This document shows, one piece after another, positions 1-8,208 of a stretch of 64,000 nt of DNA; within the stretch, counting starts at the first letter, position 1, and every line of letters starts with the position of its first letter. The notes beneath the pieces were generated by a model. It saw nothing but the letters and a program-made list of their open reading frames with translations. It made no database searches and was not told the DNA's origin. Origin of the DNA: Paracoccus sp. MBLB3053 (GTDB lineage: Bacteria; Pseudomonadota; Alphaproteobacteria; Rhodobacterales; Rhodobacteraceae); contig NZ_JAVQLW010000002.1 of the NCBI RefSeq assembly GCF_031822435.1, positions 310,001 to 374,000 of the forward strand, given 5' to 3'. The position numbers and the translations under genes are program-made.

Positions 1-1263
1 CTGTTCTCGGGCGTTTCGGTGGCCGTGGGCCTGCTGATCGTCGCGGCTGCGTTCCTGCTGATCTTCGACGGCACGCGTTCGCTTGAAATGATACCCGAGA
101 TCTTCTTTGCGGATCTGAACAGCTTCGCCATCCTTTCAATTCCCATGTTCATCATCATGGGGGCAGCCGTTGCCTCGACCCGCGCCGGGGCCGACCTGTT
201 CGAGGCACTCGAACGCTGGCTGACCCGCGTGCCGGGTGGGCTTGTCGTGTCGAACCTGGGCGCCTGCGCGCTTTTCGCGGCCATGTCCGGATCATCGCCC
301 GCGACCTGCGCCGCCATCGGCAAGATGGGTATCCCCGAAATGCAGAAACGCGGCTATCCCGACGGCGTTGCCGCGGGTTCGATCGCCGCCGGGGGAACGC
401 TTGGCATCCTGATCCCGCCTTCCGTCACGATGATCGTCTATGGCATCGCGACCGAGACCTCGATCGGGCGCCTTTTCCTGGCGGGGATCATTCCGGGCTT
501 CCTGCTGACCGGGCTTTTCATGGCATGGGCCATCTATGCGACATGGCGGTCGGGGAATGCCGCCGTCCTGTCACCCCGCAGCTATTCGATGCGCGAACGT
601 TTCGAAATCCTGCCGCGCATCCTGCCATTCCTCGCCGTGATCGCGGGCGTGCTCTATTTCATGTATGGCGGCATCGCCACGACGTCCGAGACGGCCGCCG
701 TCGGCGCGGTTCTCTGCCTGGTCATGGCGATCATCATCTACCGGCTTTGGAACCCGCGTGCGATCTGGGGAATCCTGCGCGACAGCACCCGAGAAAGCGT
801 GATGATCCTGTTCATCATGGCCGCGGCAGGCGTCTTTGCCTACATGATGTCATCGCTGTTCATCACCCAGTCGATCGCGCAATGGATCGCCGGGCTCGAG
901 GTGAACCGCTGGGTTCTCATGGCGCTGATCAACCTCTTTTTGCTGGTCGCTGGTTTCTTTCTGCCGCCGGTCGCGGTGATCCTGATGACCGCGCCGATCC
1001 TGATGCCGATCCTCGAAGCCGCGCAGTTCGACCCCTACTGGTTTGCGGTCATCCTGACGATCAACATGGAAGTGGGGCTGATCACACCGCCGGTCGGGCT
1101 GAACCTTTTCGTCATCAACTCGATCGCGCCGAATATTTCGCTGCGCGCGATCCTTCTTGGCTCAGCGCCCTTCGTCGGCTGCATGTTCGCGGCAATCATC
1201 ATCCTTTGCCTGTTTCCCGGCCTCGCGACCTGGTTGCCGACGCTGGTGATGGGTCCGCTGTAG
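1..1263 (+). CDS. dctM: TRAP transporter large permease (DctM type), 5' truncated
   Basis: The reading frame is open at the window's first base, so the N-terminus lies upstream; 420 codons are visible. The protein is almost entirely hydrophobic, with many membrane segments. It has features usual for DctM permeases: a GSSPATCAAIG stretch, IPPSVTMIVYGIATETSIG, and a late NMEVGLITPPVGLNLFV segment. DctM is the membrane subunit that carries an organic acid using a sodium or proton gradient together with DctP and DctQ. The malonyl-CoA decarboxylase gene follows after 10 bases, and malonyl-CoA synthetase follows that, so malonate is the inferred substrate. The DctP and DctQ partners are presumably just upstream, outside the window. 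Confidence 0.9.
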   Translation: MFSGVSVAVGLLIVAAAFLLIFDGTRSLEMIPEIFFADLNSFAILSIPMFIIMGAAVASTRAGADLFEALERWLTRVPGGLVVSNLGACALFAAMSGSSPATCAAIGKMGIPEMQKRGYPDGVAAGSIAAGGTLGILIPPSVTMIVYGIATETSIGRLFLAGIIPGFLLTGLFMAWAIYATWRSGNAAVLSPRSYSMRERFEILPRILPFLAVIAGVLYFMYGGIATTSETAAVGAVLCLVMAIIIYRLWNPRAIWGILRDSTRESVMILFIMAAAGVFAYMMSSLFITQSIAQWIAGLEVNRWVLMALINLFLLVAGFFLPPVAVILMTAPILMPILEAAQFDPYWFAVILTINMEVGLITPPVGLNLFVINSIAPNISLRAILLGSAPFVGCMFAAIIILCLFPGLATWLPTLVMGPL

Positions 1264-1273
1264 GGAGGAAAAT

Positions 1274-2566
1274 ATGGCACGGATCGCATTCTTCTCGGAC
1301 CTGATGGCGACCTTGTTCGAGCGTCGCCCCGCCAGCCCGCCGGGTCCAAGCAAACGCCCGATCAGCGAGCTTTGCGAGGCGCTCTTGTCCTCGCAGGGCG
1401 AGATTTCGGGTGTGAGGCTTGCGCGAGACATCCTGTCCCATTATCGCGCCATGAGCCTGGATGAGCGCGTGTCCTTCTTCCAGCATCTTGCGCAGGATCT
1501 GGATCTTGATCCCGTGGCCGTGGCTGAAGCAGCCGCGAAATACGGCACAACCCGTTCTCCCGAGGATCTGTATCGGCTGTGCCGTGAGGCAGAGCCACGT
1601 CGCCAGGAATTGTTGCGGCGCCTGAACCAGGCACCGGGCGCGACCGAGGAACTGGTCCGGATGCGGCTGGATCTGCTGCGCCTGGTGCCGGATACACCGC
1701 GCCTTCGCGTGATCGACGCCGATTTCCAGCACCTGTTTGCCAGCTGGTTCAATCGAGGCTTTCTCGTCCTGCGCCACATCGACTGGCGCACCCCTGCCAA
1801 CATCCTTGAAAAGATCATCGAATACGAGGCGGTTCACGCCATCAACGATTGGCATGATCTGCAGCGCCGGCTGCGTCCTTCGGACCGGCGTTGCTTTGCC
1901 TTCTTCCATCCCGCCATGCCTGAAGAGCCGCTCATTTTCGTCGAAGTCGCGTTGTGCAAAGGGGTACCCGGATCGGTGCAGGCATTGCTTGCCGAAGAGC
2001 GGGAAACCGAATCCGCTTTCGACACAGCCGTCTTCTATTCGATCTCGAATTGCCAGGAAGGGCTGCGCGGCATCTCATTCGGAAATTCCTTGATCAAGCA
2101 GGTGGTCGAGGAGTTGAAGCGCGACCTGCCGCAGGTCAGCCGTTTCGTGACACTTTCTCCTGTTCCTGGTCTTGCACGCTGGCTCAAGGAACTCGCGCCC
2201 CAGAGACCCGAAGCCGAGGCACTGCTCAGGGCCGAGGAACCCGCCGCGATCAAAGCCTTGGCCGATGATCTGCGGAAGCTGACCGCGGAATATCTGCTGA
2301 AGGCCAAGCGCTCGGACGGGCTACCCGTCGATCCGGTGGCGCGGTTCCATCTGGGCAATGGCGCTTTACTGCATGAGATCCATGCCCTTGCCGATATCTC
2401 GCCCAATGGTTTGCGCCAGAGCCGGACCGCAATGGTCAACTACCTTTACGACCTCGAAAAGGTCGAACAGAACAACGAGAGTTTTGTCACCGAGCGCAAG
2501 GTGGCGGCCTCGAAACAGGCTCACGCCCTGCTGATGCAGGGTCAGACGACAGGAAGAAAACAATGA
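1274..2566 (+). CDS. matA: Malonyl-CoA decarboxylase
   Basis: Decarboxylates malonyl-CoA to acetyl-CoA and CO2 in the cytoplasm. The 430 residues match the MatA/MCD family length, with a helical N-terminal half and a GNAT-like C-terminal half. Conserved MCD stretches are visible: RGFLVLRHIDWRTPA near residue 161, FFHPAMPEEPLIFVEVAL near 210, YSISNCQEGLRGISFGN near 255, and FHLGNGALLHEIHAL towards the end. The ATG follows a GGAGG sequence by a few bases. The stop overlaps the start of matB by 4 bases (ATGA), which implies translational coupling. With the TRAP permease upstream this forms a malonate-assimilation operon. Confidence 0.95.
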   Translation: MARIAFFSDLMATLFERRPASPPGPSKRPISELCEALLSSQGEISGVRLARDILSHYRAMSLDERVSFFQHLAQDLDLDPVAVAEAAAKYGTTRSPEDLYRLCREAEPRRQELLRRLNQAPGATEELVRMRLDLLRLVPDTPRLRVIDADFQHLFASWFNRGFLVLRHIDWRTPANILEKIIEYEAVHAINDWHDLQRRLRPSDRRCFAFFHPAMPEEPLIFVEVALCKGVPGSVQALLAEERETESAFDTAVFYSISNCQEGLRGISFGNSLIKQVVEELKRDLPQVSRFVTLSPVPGLARWLKELAPQRPEAEALLRAEEPAAIKALADDLRKLTAEYLLKAKRSDGLPVDPVARFHLGNGALLHEIHALADISPNGLRQSRTAMVNYLYDLEKVEQNNESFVTERKVAASKQAHALLMQGQTTGRKQ

Positions 2567-4077
2567 CGAACCCGCTTTACGACGCTCTTGTTGCGCCGCT
2601 GGCCTCGCGCGACACGGCCTCGCTGATTGACGCCACAGGCAATGAGATTTCGGGCAAGGCGCTGCATCGCATGGCGATGGAATATGCCTCGGCGCTGACG
2701 GGTCTGGGCGTAAAGCCCGGTGACCGCCTGGCTGTTCAGATCGAGAAGTCACCCCAGGCGCTGGCACTGTATCTGGGCGCGGTTGCGGCAGGCGTTGTCT
2801 TTCTGCCGCTCAACACGGCCTATACGGCAGATGAAATCGATTACTTTGTCGGAAACTCCGGCGCAGCACTGTTGGTGGGGGACCCGGCCCGCGCAGATGC
2901 GCTGCGCGAAGTTGCCGCGCGAAATGGGGCGCAGTTCCAGACGCTCGACGGCGCGGGGCAGGGCGGGCTTTCCGACCTGGCCGCAGCCGCAGAGGATTTC
3001 ACTCCGGTCGAACGTCGGCCCGACGATCTTGCCGCGATCCTCTACACCTCGGGGACGACCGGGCGCTCCAAAGGGGCGATGCTCAGTCAGTCGAACCTGC
3101 TTTCGAACGCCGAGGTTCTGGTGCGGGAATGGCGCTTCACCGATGCCGACGTGCTTTTGCACGCATTGCCGATCTTTCACACGCATGGACTGTTCGTGGC
3201 TTCGAACGTGCTTTTGCTGGCGGGTGGCACGATGGTGTTCCTGCCCGGCTTCAAGCTGGATCAGGTCATCTCGTGGCTGCCCAGATCGACCAGCATGATG
3301 GGCGTGCCCACGTTCTACACTCGGCTTCTGGACGATCCGCGCTTCACGCGCGATCTCGTCGGCCATATGCGGCTTTTCACCTCGGGCTCGGCCCCGCTCC
3401 TCGCCGAGACGCATCGCCAGTTCGAAGATCGGACGGGCCACCGCATCCTCGAGCGTTACGGGATGACCGAAACCAACATGAACACGTCGAACCCCTACGA
3501 AGGCGATCGTCGGGCCGGCACGGTCGGCATGCCGCTGCCGGGGGTCGAGGTGAAGATCACCGATCCGGCAACGGGCGCAACCCTGCCCGAGGGAGAGCCG
3601 GGCATGATCGAGGTGCGTGGCCCCAACGTGTTCAAAGGTTACTGGGAAATGCCCGAGAAGACGCGCGAGGAACTGCGCGAGAACGGGTTTTTCATCACCG
3701 GCGATATCGGCGTCATCGATGCCGATGGCTACGTCAGCATCGTCGGGCGGCAGAAGGACCTAATCATCACCGGGGGATACAATGTCTATCCCAAGGAGAT
3801 AGAATTGATCCTGGACGAACAGCCGGGGGTCCTGGAAAGTGCGGTGATCGGTGTGCCTCATCCCGATTTCGGCGAAGGTGTCGTCGCCATTCTTGTTCCC
3901 GAATCCAACGAAAGCCCCGATCTTGAGGCGATCCGGTCAGCGCTCGGTCAGAGCCTCGCGAAGTTCAAGCAGCCCAAGCATATCGCGCTGGTGGCGGAGC
4001 TTCCGCGCAATACGATGGGAAAGGTGCAAAAGAACCTGCTGCGCAACGAGATGTCCGAGCTTTTCGCGGGAAGCTGA
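2563..4077 (+). CDS. matB: Malonyl-CoA synthetase (malonate-CoA ligase)
   Basis: Activates malonate with ATP and CoA to malonyl-CoA, the substrate of the MatA gene just upstream. It is a 504-residue acyl-adenylate-forming enzyme. The P-loop-like motif YTSGTTGRSKG lies at about 161-171, the hinge motif GRQKDLIITGGYNVYPKEIE in the C-terminal domain, and the catalytic lysine is probably K487 in PRNTMGKVQK. The length and the MatA neighbour favour MatB over a general fatty-acyl-CoA ligase. It overlaps matA by 4 bases and is the last gene of the operon. Confidence 0.93.
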   Translation: MTNPLYDALVAPLASRDTASLIDATGNEISGKALHRMAMEYASALTGLGVKPGDRLAVQIEKSPQALALYLGAVAAGVVFLPLNTAYTADEIDYFVGNSGAALLVGDPARADALREVAARNGAQFQTLDGAGQGGLSDLAAAAEDFTPVERRPDDLAAILYTSGTTGRSKGAMLSQSNLLSNAEVLVREWRFTDADVLLHALPIFHTHGLFVASNVLLLAGGTMVFLPGFKLDQVISWLPRSTSMMGVPTFYTRLLDDPRFTRDLVGHMRLFTSGSAPLLAETHRQFEDRTGHRILERYGMTETNMNTSNPYEGDRRAGTVGMPLPGVEVKITDPATGATLPEGEPGMIEVRGPNVFKGYWEMPEKTREELRENGFFITGDIGVIDADGYVSIVGRQKDLIITGGYNVYPKEIELILDEQPGVLESAVIGVPHPDFGEGVVAILVPESNESPDLEAIRSALGQSLAKFKQPKHIALVAELPRNTMGKVQKNLLRNEMSELFAGS

Positions 4078-4095
4078 CGCACCTTGAAAGGGTCA

Positions 4096-4112
4096 GGCCC
4101 CGAAATGGGGCC
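4096..4112. terminator. Stem-loop between converging matB and Lrp-type genes
   Basis: GGCCCC-GAAAT-GGGGCC forms a 6-bp perfect stem with a 5-base loop in the 55-base gap between two convergent genes. No T-run follows on either strand, so intrinsic termination is only a possibility. Confidence 0.35.
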
Positions 4113-4132
4113 GCCCTTGCCAGTGATAGGGG

Positions 4133-4555
4133 TCAGACCTGGCTCAGAAGGATGCTGGTTTCGCTGTTCGTGATGCCCTGGATTTCGCGCACTTCGCGCA
4201 GAACCCGATCGAAATGGGGCAGGTTATCTGCGGCAAGTTGTGCAACCAGGTCCCATTTGCCGTTTGTAGAGTGCAGCGAATGCAATTCGGGCAGGCCCCT
4301 TAGCGCACGGATGACCTGGGTCGTCGACCTGCCATTCACCTCGATCAGCATTACGGCCTGCACGGCTTCGGTGACGTTTTCGCGTGCGCGGATCGTAAAC
4401 CCCAGAACTGCGCCGGTATCCATCAGACGATCAAGCCGGGTCTGGACCGTGGCGCGCGAAACACCAAGGATCGTCGCCAGTTTCGAAACTGGCGCGCGGC
4501 CATCCTCGCGTAGCGCGGCGATCAGCCGTCGGTCGAGATCGTCAAGCAGATGCAT
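4133..4555 (-). CDS. Lrp/AsnC family transcriptional regulator
   Basis: 140 residues, the usual length for this family. An N-terminal winged helix-turn-helix covers about residues 4-50 (LDDLDRRLIAALREDGR, then SRATVQTRLDRL). A C-terminal RAM/AsnC ligand-binding fold includes the typical HSTNGKWDLVAQLAA segment. Members sense amino acids and often control an adjacent divergent gene. Here the divergent neighbour is an ornithine cyclodeaminase 123 bases away, so it probably responds to ornithine, arginine or proline. That assignment is inference. Confidence 0.9.
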   Translation of the reverse strand: MHLLDDLDRRLIAALREDGRAPVSKLATILGVSRATVQTRLDRLMDTGAVLGFTIRARENVTEAVQAVMLIEVNGRSTTQVIRALRGLPELHSLHSTNGKWDLVAQLAADNLPHFDRVLREVREIQGITNSETSILLSQV

Positions 4556-4608
4556 GGCAATGTGCTAAGCCGATGTTATCATATTGCTTGATGATCTACA
4601 CGTTTCAG

Positions 4609-4637
4609 CAAATCTTTCAACTGTTGCAAGATATTTG
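4609..4637. promoter_or_regulatory. Imperfect inverted repeat in the Lrp/OCD divergent promoter
   Basis: CAAATCTT at 4609-4616 faces AAGATATTTG at 4628-4637. The arms are complementary except for two extra bases in the second. AT-rich dyads of this kind are typical of Lrp/AsnC sites, and this one lies 40-70 bases before the ornithine cyclodeaminase start. A low-confidence operator candidate. Confidence 0.3.
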
Positions 4638-4678
4638 CGACCTTTATCCTTGGCTCGTCACGAATAGCGGAGCCAATC

Positions 4679-5746
4679 ATGAACATGCATTTCAATCCCT
4701 CGCAGAGCGTGCGTTACGTGGGCGTCCAGAACATGGTGCGCCTTGTGGCATCGCGCGGGGTGGAGAGCATGCTCGAAGGTATGGCGGATTACATCGAAGA
4801 GGATTTTCGCCGCTGGCCGCTTTTCGACAAGACGCCACGGGTCGCGAGCCATTCGGCAGATGGGGTGATCGAGCTCATGCCGACTTCGGACGGCACGCTT
4901 TACGGGTTCAAATATGTGAATGGTCATCCGAAGAACATGCGAGAGGGTCTTCAGACCGTGACGGCCTTTGGCATGCTGGCGGATGTGGCAACCGGCTATC
5001 CACAATTCATCTCGGAAATGACGATCACGACGGCCCTGCGCACGGCAGCGACTTCAGCCGTAGCGGCCAGGCATCTTGCCCGCCCCGACAGCCGCGTCAT
5101 GGGGATGATCGGCCTGGGTGCACAGTCCGAGTTCCAGGCCCTGGCATTCCGGGTCATCTGCGGCATCGAAGAGCTTCGCGTCTATGATATCGACCCCGAG
5201 GCGACGGCGAAATTCCTTGGCAACATGGAAGGGCTCGGCCTGAGGATCACGCCGTGCAAAAGCGCGGCCGACGCGGTCATGGGGGTCGACATCATCACCA
5301 CGGTGACCGCCGACAAGCAGAATGCCACGGTTCTTTCCGACAACATGGTCGGGGCCGGCGTGCACATCAACGCGATCGGGGGCGACTGCCCCGGCAAGAC
5401 CGAGTTGCAGGCCGATATCCTGAAACGCGCTTCAGTCTTCGTCGAATACCCCGAGCAGACCCGGATCGAAGGCGAGATCCAGCAGATGGAGGCCGATTTC
5501 CCGGTGACCGAATTGTGGCGCGTGATCACGGGCGAACTGCCGGGCAGGTTGGATGCCCAGCAGATCACCCTGTTCGATTCAGTCGGTTTCGCGACCGAGG
5601 ATCTGTCGGCGCTGCGCTATATCCGCGATGTCGTCGCAGAGACTCCGTTCTACGATGAAATCGACCTGATCGCCGCGCCCGCAGATCCCCGCGACCTGTT
5701 CGGACTGATCCGCTCGGCCAAGCTGTCCGCAGATGAAGGGATCTGA
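4679..5746 (+). CDS. Ornithine cyclodeaminase
   Basis: 355 residues of the OCD/mu-crystallin family. Ornithine cyclodeaminase converts L-ornithine to L-proline and ammonia with bound NAD. The visible features are a substrate-domain half (FKYVNGHPKNMREGLQ), the Rossmann glycine motif MGMIGLGAQSEFQALAF near 140-158, and INAIGGDCPGKTELQ near 235. The length matches true ornithine cyclodeaminases rather than the shorter (about 310-residue) family members such as the one at 13544. It is divergent from the Lrp-type gene. Confidence 0.85.
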   Translation: MNMHFNPSQSVRYVGVQNMVRLVASRGVESMLEGMADYIEEDFRRWPLFDKTPRVASHSADGVIELMPTSDGTLYGFKYVNGHPKNMREGLQTVTAFGMLADVATGYPQFISEMTITTALRTAATSAVAARHLARPDSRVMGMIGLGAQSEFQALAFRVICGIEELRVYDIDPEATAKFLGNMEGLGLRITPCKSAADAVMGVDIITTVTADKQNATVLSDNMVGAGVHINAIGGDCPGKTELQADILKRASVFVEYPEQTRIEGEIQQMEADFPVTELWRVITGELPGRLDAQQITLFDSVGFATEDLSALRYIRDVVAETPFYDEIDLIAAPADPRDLFGLIRSAKLSADEGI

Positions 5747-5770
5747 CGCCTTGCCGCGCACGCGCCGGGC

Positions 5771-6811
5771 TCAGTGCGTGGCCGACTGGCGCGCGTTCTG
5801 CAACCCGGCCAGATAGCTGCCAAGATTGTCGCCGAGGCTCGGCTGCATGTAGCCTCCCTCCTGCACGTTCAGGACCGGGATATCGAGCTTGGCAATCCTG
5901 CCGGCGATCCGGGCAAAGCCCTCGGTCGTGACCTTGAGCCCTTGAAAGGGATCGTCCTCATGCGCGTCAAGACCAAGCGCGACCACGATCACCGAGGCCC
6001 CATAGGCCGAGACCTGCTCGAGTGCGCGGTCCACTGCTTCCAGATAGCCTTTGTCGCCGGTTCCACGAGCTAGCGGCAGATTCAGGTTGTAGCCAACTCC
6101 GCGACCTTCCCCGCATTCCTGCGCCCCGCCCGCGTAAAAGGGATAAAACTCGGCGGGATCGACATGGATCGAGACGGTCAGCACGTCGTCCCGATCGTAA
6201 AAGATCCCCTGCGTCCCGTTCCCATGGTGCACATCAATGTCGAGGATGGCCGGGCGATGGCCATGTGCGCGCAGGAACTCGGCCGCGATCCCCGAATTGT
6301 TCAGGAAACAGAAACCACCCGAGACCTCGCGGTAGGCGTGATGGCCCGAGGGGCGGCAGAGGGCATAGGCCGCATCCGCTCCGTCCAGGATCATGCCTGC
6401 TCCGGTCAATGCAGTCTGCGCCGACCAGTAGATCGCATCCCAGCTATGTTCCGAGATCGGACAGGACGTATCGGCGTTGTGAAATCCGATCTGGGCTTCG
6501 GCATCATACGAATAGTGCACCCGCCGATCCGGCGAAATGCGCCCCGGCACGACCTCGCCCAGATCCGCGACCTGCTCCGAGCGACGCGCATGGATCGTCT
6601 TCAGATAGGCCAGATAGCGCGGTGTATGGACTGCGGCCAGAGGTGCCATGCCATGATCCATCGGGGCATTCAGTTCAAGTCCGGCCTGCCTAAGCCCGCG
6701 CAGCAATTCGTTTACCCGCTCGGGCCGGTCGGGGTTCAGGATCACCTTTCCGTCTGCCAACCGGAATTGGGGGTCGTGCTTGCGCTGCCGTTCGTCGAAT
6801 ACCGCCTTCAT
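5771..6811 (-). CDS. Histone-deacetylase-family amidohydrolase, acetylpolyamine amidohydrolase-like
   Basis: 346 residues of the zinc-dependent HDAC/arginase-fold family. Metal-site motifs are visible: RPSGHHAY near 150, DIDVHHGNG near 193, and LGLDAHEDDP near 275. The stretch FYPFYAGGAQECGEGRG resembles acetylpolyamine amidohydrolases more than the AcuC group. The predicted reaction is removal of an N-acetyl group from an acetylated amine. It is the last gene of a six-gene leftward operon, overlapping the GlcD-like gene by 4 bases (ATGA), so its substrate is probably what the upstream ABC transporter imports. The exact substrate is not known from sequence. Confidence 0.8.
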   Translation of the reverse strand: MKAVFDERQRKHDPQFRLADGKVILNPDRPERVNELLRGLRQAGLELNAPMDHGMAPLAAVHTPRYLAYLKTIHARRSEQVADLGEVVPGRISPDRRVHYSYDAEAQIGFHNADTSCPISEHSWDAIYWSAQTALTGAGMILDGADAAYALCRPSGHHAYREVSGGFCFLNNSGIAAEFLRAHGHRPAILDIDVHHGNGTQGIFYDRDDVLTVSIHVDPAEFYPFYAGGAQECGEGRGVGYNLNLPLARGTGDKGYLEAVDRALEQVSAYGASVIVVALGLDAHEDDPFQGLKVTTEGFARIAGRIAKLDIPVLNVQEGGYMQPSLGDNLGSYLAGLQNARQSATH

Positions 6812-8208
6812 ATCTCGCCCTCCACGGCAACGGGCAGGGTCTTGCCCGGATTCAGAATTCCCTTTGGATCCAGCGCCTTTTTTATTTCGCGCATCACCTG
6901 CAACGCGACCGGATCCTTGAAGCGGGCCATGGGGGCCAGTTTCGAGATGCCGACGCCATGTTCTGCCGAGAATGTCCCGTTCATTTCAACCGCGAGAGAG
7001 TCAATTTCGGCACGCAGCGCTGCAATCAGTCCCGGTTCGTTGGCGGAAGGGTAGCAGGTGTAATGGATATTCCCGTCACCCAGATGAGCAACCGAAAGCA
7101 CGTCGCAGCGCGGATCGACTGCCCGCAACCTTGGCTCGATGTCGCGCAGATAATCGGCCACGCGGTCGATCGGCACCGCGATGTCCGTATCAAGAGCCGG
7201 TTCGCGCCGGAAGGCAATCTCGGCGGCCGCCTCGCGTCGCGCCCACATCTCGCTGCGTTGGGCCTCGTTCTGAGCGATCACCGCGTCGGAAACCCCGCCG
7301 GTTTCAAACCACTCGGACAGAACTTCTTCGAGCACCGCGCCCAGTGTGCCAGGCCTTGCGGCGGCGAGTTCGACCAGCAGGTTGACCTCATGCGGCGCGT
7401 CGAAGGGTTCCCGCGCCTTCGGGTCGACTTCGAAATGTCCCTCGACAAAGGCGCGGGGCATGAACTCGAAGGCAACCACCGCGCCGCCCGTCGCGTCTTG
7501 CAGCGCGTTAAGCAGATCCGGGGCGCGGTCAAGTTGCGTCATGGCGACCATGGCCGTCACGCGCTCGGCCGGGCGCGGTTGCAGCTTCATGACTGCAGCC
7601 GTGATGATGCCAAGCTGACCTTCGGCACCGATCACAAGGTCGCGCAGGTCGAAGCCCGAATTGTTCTTGTGAAGCGCCTGCATCAGGTCGAGCACGCGAC
7701 CGTCGGCCAGAACCACCTCGACACCGAGACAGAGATCGCGCGTATTGCCATATCGCAAGACATTCGCGCCGCCGGCGTTCGTCGAAAGGACCCCGCCGAT
7801 CATCGCCGAGCCGCTTGCTCCGAAAGCCAGCGGAAAGATCAGTCCCTGTTCTTCGGCAGCAACGTTCAATGCATCGACGATGACGCCGGCATCGACCACC
7901 GCAACGCGGGCCTCGGGACGGATCTCGCGAATGCGGTTCATCCGCTCGACCGAGAGCATGATCGCACCGCTGCCCAGGGCGCCCCCGTTCAATCCGGTAT
8001 TGCCGGATACCGGGACCACGGGCAGGTCGCGCCCATGGGCAACGCGCAACACGGCCGACACCTCGTCGCGATTTGCCGGGCGCACCACGGCAAGCGGCGC
8101 GCCCGTATAGTGACCGGTCCAATCGCGATCCCAGCGCGCCGTGTCGCGGCCGGTCAACACGTTTGCCGCACCCACGATGGCGGCGAGATCCTCGATCAGT
8201 TCGGTCAT
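6808..8208 (-). CDS. FAD-binding D-2-hydroxyacid dehydrogenase (GlcD family)
   Basis: 466 residues with an N-terminal PCMH-type FAD domain (VVPVSGNTGLNGGALGSGAIMLS near 60-82, ASGSAMIGGVLSTNAGG near 130) and a C-terminal FAD-oxidase domain (SVAHLGDGNIHY near 370, GTFSAEHGVGISKL near 410). Relatives oxidise D-lactate, glycolate or D-2-hydroxyglutarate. No iron-sulfur subunit gene is adjacent. Four-base overlaps with both neighbours place it inside the ABC/deacetylase operon, so it probably processes a hydroxyacid released from the imported compound. The substrate is unresolved. Confidence 0.82.
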   Translation of the reverse strand: MTELIEDLAAIVGAANVLTGRDTARWDRDWTGHYTGAPLAVVRPANRDEVSAVLRVAHGRDLPVVPVSGNTGLNGGALGSGAIMLSVERMNRIREIRPEARVAVVDAGVIVDALNVAAEEQGLIFPLAFGASGSAMIGGVLSTNAGGANVLRYGNTRDLCLGVEVVLADGRVLDLMQALHKNNSGFDLRDLVIGAEGQLGIITAAVMKLQPRPAERVTAMVAMTQLDRAPDLLNALQDATGGAVVAFEFMPRAFVEGHFEVDPKAREPFDAPHEVNLLVELAAARPGTLGAVLEEVLSEWFETGGVSDAVIAQNEAQRSEMWARREAAAEIAFRREPALDTDIAVPIDRVADYLRDIEPRLRAVDPRCDVLSVAHLGDGNIHYTCYPSANEPGLIAALRAEIDSLAVEMNGTFSAEHGVGISKLAPMARFKDPVALQVMREIKKALDPKGILNPGKTLPVAVEGEI

